Part shown: piece by piece, positions 12,255 through 22,944 of the stretch
Layout of the letters: each line of letters opens with the position of its first letter
How positions within the stretch are numbered: the stretch's first letter is position 1
The notes under the pieces: model-generated
Database searches by the model: none
The model's input: only the letters and a program-made list of their open reading frames with translations
Told to the model about the DNA's origin: nothing
Program-made: the position numbers and the translations under genes
Assembly: GCA_013368325.1 (NCBI GenBank)
Contig: JAACJK010000069.1
Location: forward strand, 62,001 to 126,000
Direction of reading: 5' to 3'
Origin: Ephemerocybe angulata
Lineage: Eukaryota > Basidiomycota > Agaricomycetes > Agaricales > Psathyrellaceae
Length of the DNA: 64,000 nt

Positions 12255-13531
12255 AGGCGGAATTTGACCCCCACCACCAGTCAGATAGTTTGTTGATTGT
12301 GTAATACTAATACGATGACGATAAAGTTTGTTCCATTTACCACTCCTACAGTCTACTTGTAATGACAAAGTTCGCCGTTTCTAATCAGTAGGGTACTATT
12401 CCATATTACTATCCTTTATTTCTAACCTGTACTACTAATTTACTTTATGTTATTCGTCATTCTGTCTTGTAGTGCTGGACTCTGCCTGCCAGTGATTCTT
12501 CCCCTTCGACTCTTGATTGGCCTGGGTTTCACTTCCGACTGTCTTGGCAGGTTCTCATATCATATGTCGCCGCATTACTCAGGCTATCACTGACTTCTTG
12601 AAGTTGCAGGTTCCCTCAGAGCAAGCATGATGATGATGGCTCAGATGCTCTTTTCGACTCGAAACCTGTTCTCGGAACCTCTGGGGACATGCCTCAATCG
12701 CTTCCCAGTTGAGGGCATTCAACTACTTGCTGCAGAATCTGAAGCTCTCCATGACTGTGCGCACCTACAGAAACATCCTCCAAGCCCATCTAACGCCAAA
12801 TCTCGAGTGGGAGTTGGCCCGTAACTTACAGATCCTTGCAGGCAGTTGATGGTTGGATTCGACCCTTGCAAGTTGAAGTCAGCACTTCAGCTTTGCAATG
12901 ACTTTACTGACCTTGATGACAAGTTCTTCACATGGTATCCGTATCTCGTCAACGTCCTGGTGGCCTCAATTGTACCACCGGCCCCAGAAGGAGGGATACT
13001 CTTCAAGAAATCTTCATAAAGGTTCTCAAACTGTCACCACGCATTGATCTTCTCTTCAAACCGGTTTCCATCTACACCGGCAACCTCGAACTCGACACCT
13101 TCAGCACGACCAACTTCCTCTACCAACATGTAGCCCTCAGTGAAGACCTGTTCTTTCGTCGAAATGTCCTCTTTCGCTTCACCACTTGGTTCAATCATGG
13201 CCCCAAGTACATGTAGCAGCACAAGTGCTTCTTCTGAGTCCTTTGCTATGTGGTGACCCCGACTCTTCTCGTCCAAGCCTTGCGACCCTCAAACTCCAAC
13301 CATTTTGATCGACACCGATTTCATTGCCCAGCTTCACGGCCTCGTTTGGACCCCCTGGCGGCTCACCTGGCATCAACAACATGTTCCGAACAGAGCTGCT
13401 CATGACTGCCCTTGTCCAGTATTACTACCCAGACCTCGTGGAAGTCGTCAATCATCTAGTAATCCTCAAGCAGCATTGCTCGCTTCGACACCCCATATTC
13501 ATTATAATACATCGCTAACGGCGTATGTACA
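12255..13531. other. No convincing gene
   Basis: Short frames occur on both strands (for example 12932-13216 plus and 13034-13276 minus) and overlap each other without recognisable motifs or consistent splice sites. Some of this may belong to the decayed septin-like gene that follows. Confidence 0.4.
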
Positions 13532-13532
13532 G

Positions 13533-13940
13533 GCCAAACTGGACTTGGAAAGTTGACCCTCATCAACACCATCTTCGCATTGCACCTCATCGACTCAAAG
13601 GACTGCTTCTTGAATGACAAGCCTGTCAGGCAGACGACCGAAATCCAGGCCGACAAGTTCCCATGGTGCAACCTCTTGTCCTACTTATGTGTATGTATCA
13701 ACGCTTACTTTACCTTTCATAGTCGTCGTTGAGAACAGCATCACACTCTGCCTGAACATCGTCGGCGCACAGATTGACTCGGAGGACTCGGAGCAGAGGA
13801 CCGTGCAGCTCGTCACCACTGTGGGGTGCGGTGCCAAGCATTTTGAAGGCTATTCAAAGAAGGAGTCCAAGCTGGTAAGCGCTAATTTCCCGAACCTTGT
13901 GCCTTTCTCCAAACGAACATGTCGCTGATCGCTTGCTCCT
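13533..13940 (+). pseudogene. Septin-like GTPase fragment with damaged nucleotide-binding motifs
   Basis: After a plausible 3' splice site (ATGTACAG ending at 13532) the plus strand encodes GQTGLGKLTLINTIFALHLI and VRQTTEIQ. These align with the septin P-loop exon, which normally reads GQSGLGKSTLINTIF and VRQTTEI. A second piece after an AG at about 13720 gives VVENSITLCLNIV, matching the strand before the septin switch (usually ending DTPG). Here the invariant Ser/Thr after GK is Leu and the DTPG motif is replaced by GAQI. Septins polymerise at the cell cortex and bud neck; this copy could not bind GTP normally. The sequence around it is not septin-like, so this looks like a relic or captured fragment. 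Confidence 0.6.
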
Positions 13941-14380
13941 CATTCATAGATTGACTACCATCCTCAGCAAGAAGACCCTGGCTCCCGCAAAGGAGGATGA
14001 GCTGAGAGTCAAGGCCAACATCCTTGCTGCCTTCTCCGAAAACGCTGAGGAGGAGAACTTGAAGGCGCCGGTGTTTAAACTCGGTGCTCGGTCAATTATT
14101 GCAACGGCTTGGTGAATGCCTGATGGCGGTCGCTTACCCAAAGACTTGCTCGGTGCTTATTCCTCAATGTACTAGCCGCTGTCCAGGGATCGTCAACAAG
14201 CCGAACTTGAAGCTGAATAGAACACAGAATCACCGTGCCAAACCTGAGGTCGGCTAACTCAGCTGCAGCCCCGTCTGTCCATCATTGACCCGGAGAGTTT
14301 GAATTGGACGAATATAAGAGCGGCCAGCATAAGCTTGAAGATCTACAATACCTACCCGCCCTGTCATCCCTTGCCACACT

Positions 14381-15945
14381 ATGTCTCCAGAAGTCGCCGA
14401 AAGCCGTCAAGGTGCTGCATCATGGACTTGCACCACCGACCGCATGGGAGGGGGCGATGTGCCCTTCACCACCGTTGCCGGTCTACCTACCTTCCCCATA
14501 CGCACTGGGAGGTCTATAACCCATCAAGCCCAGTCTCGAGTCCGCCACCCAGCAGCTCACTTCGGCGTTCTGCCTGGTTTGAACCCGCATCCCCGACCAC
14601 TTCGAAGGACATACGCAATGACATTTCCTCTGGACGCACATACCACCCCCACCCCAGTTCGTCACAGTGCAGTTGGAAGAACGCAGAATGAGGCACCATT
14701 TACCACGGTCTCAGAGCTGGTAGACGATTCCCCTACTAGCATTGCGCTGGGTCGAACCATTCTTCTGGACCAGTTCCAGTTGTGCTCGCCTGATTCGCCT
14801 CGACTTCATGCACAAGGTCCCAGTGACAAAATAGGTTCATCCCAGCACTGCACCAGTAAAGTCATGTCGTTTTCTTCTACAATAACTAGTCTGACGATCC
14901 CTTCCACATGTCTAGACGGCGGTGGGCCAGCCTTGCCATATCAGAGCATGCCTGGCAGCCCAGACCCCATTTTGGCTGGGCTATCCTTCATCCCTACCAT
15001 AGAGTCAGAGTCCCCCGGGTCTAAGATACTGTATTCATTTAGCGCTGGTACCATAACTGGTGAGTGACAAGTCCTTCCTTTGATATATCTTCTCCTCTCT
15101 GACTTGACATGCTAGAGCCGTGCTCTCCTCAAGCTGCGGCGATGCATCCTGACTATCTCCCCACTACTCCTCGTCTGACTTCCAACAAAGTTCAGACAGA
15201 GCAAGTGGAAGGTTCCAGTCTAGTGGGGAACTTGCTGGCAGAGCCGTATCAGCCTTCGAGGTCAGAGGCGGACTACGACATCGGATACCGGGAGAATCAC
15301 AACTCGAACACTGAGTATCATCTCGAAGTAGTGGAGGACCTTCAGGAGAATATGGCGTGGCATGACATGCCGACTTGGAACGAAGACATCCATTCAGCTC
15401 CCCCCTCCCCTGGCCTCCAAGTGGCCCCGGGACTTGTGCCAGGGGGACCTGTTGACCTTCTTATTGATGGTCAAGTCTGTAAGGATTCATTTATTCTTCA
15501 AGTCTCCATGCGATGTCACTAAAAACCCGCCTATTCCTTCACAGATCATGAAATGACCGTGCGAACACTCCGTGCCTGCAAGTTCCAGAAGTTCAATCCC
15601 CTTCGACCTACAAAAAGCGCCCTCGACATTGTCATAAGTTTCGGACAATGGTTTGGGAAAGGCATAACGAAGAGTGAGCTACAGCAGATTCTCCGTCTTT
15701 GTCATGCCTGTGGAAACTTCATGTATGTTGAAAGGCGAGGCACCCACCAGTGTGAGGCAGCTGCCATTCAAGTGCAGGCTCAAGACTTTGATTTCGTATC
15801 CAGCTTGCTTTCATTTAACTTCAGTTCTGGTCTTGATTATGAAGACCTTCGACACCTTATCATGACCTGTGGAGGATGCTCGCGCATCTGTCTCAGAGCT
15901 GCAATTATGTATCATGAATGTCCTCCAAAGTCACGGCGGCAGTAG
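14381..15945 (+). CDS. Unknown protein with Pro/Ser-rich N-terminus and paired C-x2-C-x11-H-x-C modules
   Basis: A three-exon model: 14381-15059, intron 15060-15115 (GTGAGT...CTAG), 15116-15478, intron 15479-15544 (GTAAGG...ACAG), 15545-15945 ending in TAG. The first two exons encode a low-complexity Pro/Ser/Thr-rich region of about 340 residues. The last exon encodes two similar Cys/His modules, CHACGNFMYVERRGTHQC (15700-15753) and CGGCSRICLRAAIMYHEC (15868-15921), both C-x2-C-x11-H-x-C, presumably zinc-binding. The layout (disordered N-terminus, compact C-terminal finger pair) would fit a regulator or nucleic-acid binder, but that is inference. The start is uncertain; an upstream exon is possible. 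Confidence 0.55.
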
Positions 15946-16280
15946 TTGAAGTTCAGACTGCTAGTCACCAGCGTTCGTCATCGATTCATTGTTTCTATAC
16001 CCAACGATTACAAGACTTTTCATCAGTATGTCCTCAGATACATTATAGTAGTGACCTAGTTACCTTTTCTACCTCTTATTAGTACTAATCATCGTGTAGC
16101 CCCTGCTTCTGTCATCTCGTTGATCTCAATGCTGCTATATGATCCATGATGCTCACTGCCTGATTTCAAGGTTGGATACACATAGGCTGGTTACATTACT
16201 ACCCTCAGGCTACAACATATCATACATTCAACACTGACTCCTTCCTAGTACATATCAATCAAGTACAAAGCAAGTCCGAA
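15946..16280. other. Intergenic, no feature seen
   Basis: AT-rich stretch between the convergent ends of the plus-strand gene ending at 15945 and the minus-strand reading frame ending at 16281. It probably holds both 3' untranslated ends. Confidence 0.4.
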
Positions 16281-19104
16281 CTACGCTCCTAGAATAAATG
16301 CCAAGTTTGGTCTTGGGTTCCCAGTCTCCCACATCTCCTGCACAACAGGGTGGAAGGTAGATGGGTCCAAACAGAAGCAGCTACCAAGCTGTCGCAGCTG
16401 GTTGTGTGACAAATAGTGGCGTGGATCGGAGGTCGGAGGTGGAGGGAATGCCATGGCTTGATAGTGAGGGGGATATCCACTATTTTGAACATGGCTTGTC
16501 ATGTTGCGCATCGAGAAAGCCTGACTGAGCAGTGCATTGACGATGGTGTGGATTGGTCGGGGGTCAAAATTGCGACTAACGTGCTTGTATGCAGAGTAAA
16601 TGGCGGATCGTTGATGGTTGAGGACGATGAGCTGCCCAACAAGATCCAGGGTTGAGCGAACCATCCACCCGAGCTGCTCTTCCACAAACCCAGTCTGCAG
16701 TAGGTTGTCCAACAGACGCTGATGGAATGCAGAACCGGTTGCTCCTGTGCCATTCGGTCCGTTGAAGCCCTGGTTGTGGCGATAGAATGGCCATGCTAGT
16801 CAGTGTCCATAACCACTTTGCTGAAGCTTACACTTACTGGCACTTCCCCACTGGCATACCCACCGCCTGAGGAGAGAACGACGTTGGGTGAGACGATGCT
16901 TTGTATACTGGCGTTGGAAGTTGTTGGCGAGCTGGGGCCTTGGCAATCCAGTGTCCCTGAGCACTCATAGAATCCTGCCGACTCGGGATGGGAGCTTGGT
17001 GCTTCATTGGAGGAGCTGTTATGGGGCCTGGCACCGGTGTTCAATGAATGCCCACCGATAGGTGAACTTGAAAGCCTTAGAGGACTCGTCGGAGACGGAA
17101 ACGGTGCAGAGTAGGGGTGGAGCATTTGGAGGAGGGGTGCTAATCCGACAGGGGTAGGATGTGAGTGGGGATTTAGGTCGGGCAGCCTGATATTGAATGT
17201 AGCACAATGGTGGTGGGTAGAGAAGGGTGCGGCCAAGAATAATGCAGGGAAGGATGTGCGAATAATATGTCTGATGAATGATGGCATCATTCATCGGCCA
17301 GCCTCTCACCGGCGGAGGCTCTGTTCAGGAACTTGACTGTTGCTGCCATGCCCGCCTCTGGGGCACTGGCCCTGAGCTTGGAAACCCAGTGAGGGCAGTC
17401 AGCAGGGCAGTGGTCGCCGCTATGGTGGTACCACCGGGCCTGCCGGGTCTGACTGTGACAAGCTTGACTCAATAGTTTCAAGAGATTGATTTTCAGTCTG
17501 AAGCACGAATACGATAACAACAACTTGTTGGGGACTCGGTGGAACACCAGCCTGAGAATGATGAGACAAATAGCTATTACAACTCATCATAATATAGGGA
17601 GGATGATTGGGGCCGACTCGCCGGAAACTTCAATTCCGAATCGAACTTCAAGTTGGGGCCTATAGCGCCCACTGACTCAGAGCATGAGAGCTTTCTCATC
17701 CGTTTGGGTTGTCCAGAGTTGACATACACTGGTGGATTGGTGCATCTTGTACACTTGGTGGTCGTGTTCTATGGGCACGGCATTGAGAAGCACGGTGAGT
17801 AAGATATCATGGTGCAAAGTTGATTGAGCTTACCGTCTTCTCAACCACACAGTGTGTTGGGCCACTTAAGTAGCGACGGCATTTGCAAATGCCGGGATTG
17901 TTGCCATGTGCCGATGTGTGGACTTCGCTCAAAGCGCAGCTAGGGCTTTGACAATCGACAATCTCGGTCTTTTGGAGGACCTTGTGGGAACACTGCACAT
18001 GGAGCGTGAGTGTATTCTTCCGTCTGCACATAGTAATATGTCCGCTGATCTTGCTTGTAGCAGACTGGGCCAAGTTTTTGTCGAGGTTCCCGGAGTTGTT
18101 CAACGCAGCCAAATAGAGGAATGAGAGGGAATGTCAGCCAATCCGAATCTCCGCCGATGGAAAAGGTTACTGCTTGGGGATGTGCTGAGGTGGGGAATGA
18201 AGTTGGAATGACGTTGGAAATCCAGCTCGTTCGAGATGTGTTGCAACGGCGAACTCAGAAGTTCAAGGTGGCACGCCTCAGGCAGGGTTCTTGAACCTGC
18301 CGCACTGAGTACGACTGTGTTGCCTATTGTTTGGCATGGCGGGTCCCGGAATCATTGCACACTGCCACTTGTTTGAACATTGGCGCCGCTGCGCCAATAA
18401 CAGGTTGAGGTCCGACCACCACTGCACTCAGTGACTTCAATAACTTGTTCAAATACATTGGTTTGTGGCAGGGCTAACATTTCCCTATGATCTTCGACAC
18501 CACTGTGCGATAAAAAAACTTGGTTAAAAAGTGCCGTGCCAGTGGCGGGCCATGTCGGATGGTAAGTTTGATTCTTACTCGCATTCGAGTCAACAGTGGA
18601 AGAAGTTGAAGCTGACGGTTGGAATGAATCTGTGTCAGAATAGAGCGATACTTGGACACGCACCACCTATCTAATCTATAGCCTGGGTACTAAGTATCAA
18701 GTAATGGTAATGGCTGTATAACTCGAAGTTTGCTTAGACGGCATTCAATGATTCGATGATGTGCCATGTTCATCTTGGAAGAAGTTGTCCCCACTGCCTG
18801 GGTCTACCACGACAGGTGTTCGAATTCCTCCGATAGTAACGACATACTCAACTGTGACCAAGCCCCCAATAATCATCGCTTCCGAGTCCAAGCGTTCCAG
18901 GGCTAGGCTGTCTTTCTTGAATGAATCTCCCACTGGTGGGATCCACCGAGTACGTACGACATCTTTACCAAGGATTCGACTCGGAATCTCCAAATTCATG
19001 GTATGTTCTGCTACATCTTGCTTCTCATTAGTACTGATTTGTCTTCTATCCTCCCAGCGGCCATAGTACAGGCCAGTCTGCATATGTAAAATGCGACCCA
19101 GCAC
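16281..19104 (-). CDS. Possible multi-exon gene, unknown function, Ser/Pro-rich with a Cys-rich exon
   Basis: Minus-strand coding-like blocks occur at 18745-19104, 18352-18666, 17807-18112, 16796-17290 and 16281-16712. The 17807-18112 block is Cys/His-rich (NTLTLHVQCSH, VDCQSPSCALSEVH, CKCRRYLSGPTHC), resembling an irregular zinc-binding or RING-like arrangement. The 16796-17290 block is Ser/Pro-rich and likely disordered. The last block ends LDPSTFHPVVQEMWETGN then a short tail and stop. I could not chain every exon with confident splice sites, so one gene, two genes or decayed sequence are all possible. No family recognised. Confidence 0.35.
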
Positions 19105-19286
19105 TAGAAGATCCTTGAGTCAGGGCTTTGAAACGACTCAGTTGTGAACTCCCCTGCGGAATTCTGTAGCTATATAAGTGTACAGCACCTCTTCATATTT
19201 TCCTCAGTCACCAACCAGCCTTCGAAACATCCCTCTGTCTCGAGTCATCTCTCACTGGCTGTCCCTCCCTGATATCTACTACTACT

Positions 19287-22142
19287 ATGTACGGCGACTC
19301 AAACTCCAACAATGCTTCAAGGTGGCCACCCAGGAACTCGTCCCTTAGCGGGGGAGTGGGGAACCCACCTGAAATCTGGTCTGGTGTCCCCTCTCAGCCT
19401 CTCTCTGCAGCGGCTGCCGAGATTGATCAGACTGGAAGACTCTCGTCGACCCCATTGCACCAGCAGTTCGAAAACCCCAACAACATCGAGTCATACCAGT
19501 ACCAGTGTCAATATCCTGGACAGTTCTCGGCGATGCAGACTGTGATACCACCTCTACCCCACCCGAGGCCTCGGGGCCACCATCGAACACTGTCCTCCGA
19601 GACGGCTGGACAAGCCATGGAGGTCACAGTACGTCCAAATTGATTCAATATGTTCTGTATCTATAATTCAACTATCATTATCCTAGGTTCTCGCTGAGGT
19701 CCCCGAAATTTTCGATTTCCACACCACGCCAGCATTGGCACAGCAGACCTTAACTGGTACATCCAATCTATCCTCCACCCAATTTGCACTCGCCAGTGTT
19801 GCCGCCCCTCGCTTCTCAGATAGCCAATATCCACCCGGTTTCGATGTCAACTTTACGCCGGGGACCTCCCGTGCATTTGGCTACACTGCAAGCCAGCCGA
19901 AGTTGCCAAACCAACAGGCAGCTGGGACCGGCACTGGTGATCAGCCTGGCGACCTCTATGCCTCTCTAGGAATGGTACCGGGTGAACCCACCAACCCTGT
20001 CACCTCCACCCTCTATGGGCGACCAGGGACCTACATCCCTACCCCTTCGAACGACACCCCTTCGAACGACGACAAAGGCGAAGAGGCATCAGAAGACGAC
20101 CCAGCTATGGAAGAGCTCATGAAAATGGTGCTCGACCCTAAGTTGGTGCTTGACCCTTCGGTTCCCAAGACCTTCATACCACCATCGATCCGACTTCCCC
20201 CGTATACTATCCTGCTGTCGGCTGTGAGCTGATGACGGAATATGCTACTGCTTTCCATGGAAACTTCGCGATAGGGTTAATCCTTGGCTTTTTCGGGAAG
20301 ACGAATGGAATGGGGCTTGGTCTTCTGACACTGGACCGGCCAGATGAAGGCCTGAGTGAAATCATTACGAACACCAAGGATAACTTGAAGCACATCCTCC
20401 TTCATCCACCTGAAAACCAGCATGAAGTGGCTCCCCCAGAACAGTTCATCGATTACTGTATGTTTCTTCCTCTGTCACTCGTATGCCAACTCTGACTCCT
20501 GTTTCCTCCGATACTACATCCAGACACAGCAAACCTTTTCCAGTCCTTGATCGAAAAATATGTCATACCGCCTATGGCGTCTGCGGTAAGAAAACTCTAG
20601 CTTTCTTTTATAGCGAACCTTCTCTGATCATCGGTTGCAGTATGATAATATGTATTCAAATCCTTTGCTTGAAGGGGTGTTTACCTTCGCAATCGACAAG
20701 GTTCTGAAGAACCCTGACCTCCTACCCTTTGCGAACTTTGACGTCCCGACAGAAGGCATAATGTTCAGTAATGCTGCCCGCCTCGTCGCGACACACACTC
20801 TCGACATTCACCAGTTCTCCTGTGTCCCAGCCTCCACCGTTCGCACGCCGGGAAAGACAGGGTGATCGCCCTTGAATACAAGGATTAATTTCATGAACCC
20901 CTCGTCGAGTGTGAGTGATCCTTCCCTGCTTTCAATGGCCTTCGGTTACTGATATGTTATGCGGGTTGCAGGCGAATATTGCAGAAGCCATGGACATTGC
21001 GTGCCTCTTCGGCCAGCGCAGACGTCTTCTCGATGCCAAGCTGCCGCTGGGCACTGAGAAATCTCCAATGGCCTGGAAGACCGAAGAAGGTGTCCTCGTT
21101 ATGCGGTTCAGTGACGACACTGCAGACCGTAACGACGTCTACATTCTGCACTTTCAGTCACCTTGTGTCATTGCAATCACTCGCTGGCTCATCGGCCATA
21201 TTAACGGCGACTTCCCTGAGACGGTCGCAGCATTCATCGAAGACCAGGTTGCTATTGGCAAAACAAGGTTCCCCACACGTAAATCCAATGCCGCCCATAC
21301 CACTCAGCCTCACGTAAACCCAAGAGATGATGGGGACCTGGTCTGGCATGTAGCCAAAACCGCTGTCGCAGTTGTGAGTTCCACTTTCTACACCACTATA
21401 TCATAAGCCTTCGGGTAGCTGACAGCGTCTCCTTGTCACTTGAGATCGGTGCTGCTCTCTATATGGCCGACAAAAAGTGCCACCTCAACTTCACAGCCAA
21501 GGACATCCTCGATGATACAGCTGCAATGGACATCTTCCGTACCAGGTTGCTCTCGGCAGAAACCGCGCTTTGGAAGCTCAAGACCGAGCATGATGGGGAG
21601 TACCGTATTCTTCGTGCTAACATTCTTGAAATGATGATCACGGCTACGCAAAGCCTTGCTCCCGGCTTCATTCAGGACCTCAACTTCGTGTGCCACCCTG
21701 AGGACTCTATCCACCTTTCTCCCGGGCCCGAGTCCCATCATCAAGGCCGAAGACTGAACTCTCGATTCGTCCCCTTTGCTGGATTCGAGAAAGGTGAGTC
21801 TGCCGAGCTTCAATTGTGGGTTTAAACTGACCTCAGGGGTCCACCATCTAGTCATCGATCGAGACCGGGCCCGCTTGCAAATGAACCAGCACGAACTTGC
21901 CAGAACAGTCCTGAGGGATAGTAAGTAGTATACTATCTTCCTAGAAAAATCATGGATTGCTCATTGGTGTCTCGTCTTATTTCTCAGCAATCCCGTACAG
22001 CTGGGCACAGATTGGGAAACCCAAGGCGTTCTACTCTCACCCTGGGTTCTCAGGTCGTGAAGTGGTGTCCATTGATCCGAACCTTGAGGACGATGCTCAG
22101 AGGGATTTGGCTGAGACTCAGCGCCACCTTGCCCGTGCCTGA
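19287..22142 (+). CDS. Large multi-exon protein of unknown function
   Basis: The start is ATG 19287 (MYGDSNSNNASRWPP). The first intron is 19629-19686 (GTACGT...CTAG); later coding blocks are 19687-20190, 20190-20460, 20525-20585, 20641-20860, 20972-21370, 21430-21795 and 21980-22142. The N-terminal half is Gln/Ser/Pro-rich and probably disordered. The C-terminal half is globular, with ELMTEYATAFHGNFAIGLIL, FQSLIEKYVIPPMASA, NPLLEGVFTFAIDKVLKNPD and SYFSAIPYSWAQIGKPKAF. No enzyme or binding motif is visible. The phase seems to change near 20170-20190 without an obvious intron, so a small indel or unusual splice is likely. It belongs to the same accessory block as the dioxygenase gene. Confidence 0.5.
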
Positions 22143-22316
22143 TTCAACCAAATTATCGATACGGTGAAAGTAGTATGACTGTTATATATTTGCCCGATGT
22201 ACATATGCAACCCTGTTTTTGACGAGAATGAATCTGTCTGCTCTTGGATAAGTTAGCATAGTACTTGAGCAGCTATCGGATAGGCGCTAAGGCCTTGAGG
22301 CGCTCAGCTTTGGACA
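22143..22316. other. Short intergenic stretch before the minisatellite
   Basis: Probable 3' untranslated region of the preceding gene; AT-rich, no repeats or frames of note. Confidence 0.3.
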
Positions 22317-22790
22317 GGTTATTACATATGACCAGGTCCTGATGCAGCGGCGAGACCAGTATGTAATCCCCAGGTGAGCTGTGCAATGCTGGTGTGGATG
22401 AGAATGGGGTTGATCAGCGCCCGGATTAGTTATTACATATGACCAGGTGTCATGTTGCTGATACAGTGGTGAGACCTTGGTGGGACCGGTATATAATCCC
22501 CAGGTGAAGCTACACAAGTATGGGTTGGGTGAGAGTGGGTTTATCAGCGCCTGGATTGGTTATTACATATGACCGGGTGTCGAATTGCTGATACAGTGGC
22601 GAGACTGGTATATAATCCCCAGGTGAAGCTACACAAGTATGGTTTGGGTGAGAGTGGGTATATAAGCTCCTGGATTGGTTATTACATATGACCAGGTGTC
22701 GAGTTACTGATACAGTGGCGAGACTGGTATATATTCCCCAGGTGAAGCTCTTCAATTCTGGTTTGGATGAGAAACGAATGATTGGCACAT
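22317..22790. repeat. Minisatellite of about 110-130 bp units (four copies)
   Basis: Four imperfect direct copies begin with TTATTACATATGACC at 22319, 22430, 22560 and 22679, giving spacings of 111, 130 and 119 bases. Each unit also contains a CTGATACAGTGGCGAGAC-like segment and ATAATCCCCAGGTGAAGCT. A decayed part-copy follows to about 22790. The array separates the unknown-gene block from the NACHT genes. Confidence 0.85.
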
Positions 22791-22944
22791 GAATGAGTTA
22801 CTTCATGTGAGCATATATTCATCAAGTGATCTTTCAATGAGCATGTAGTATATTTGCCTTGTCTTCCCTCTGTATTTACTCTATTCTATGAGCCTGATCT
22901 ACCTTGCAGTTCGCCCGGACAAGCATGCTTGATATTATCAATGC

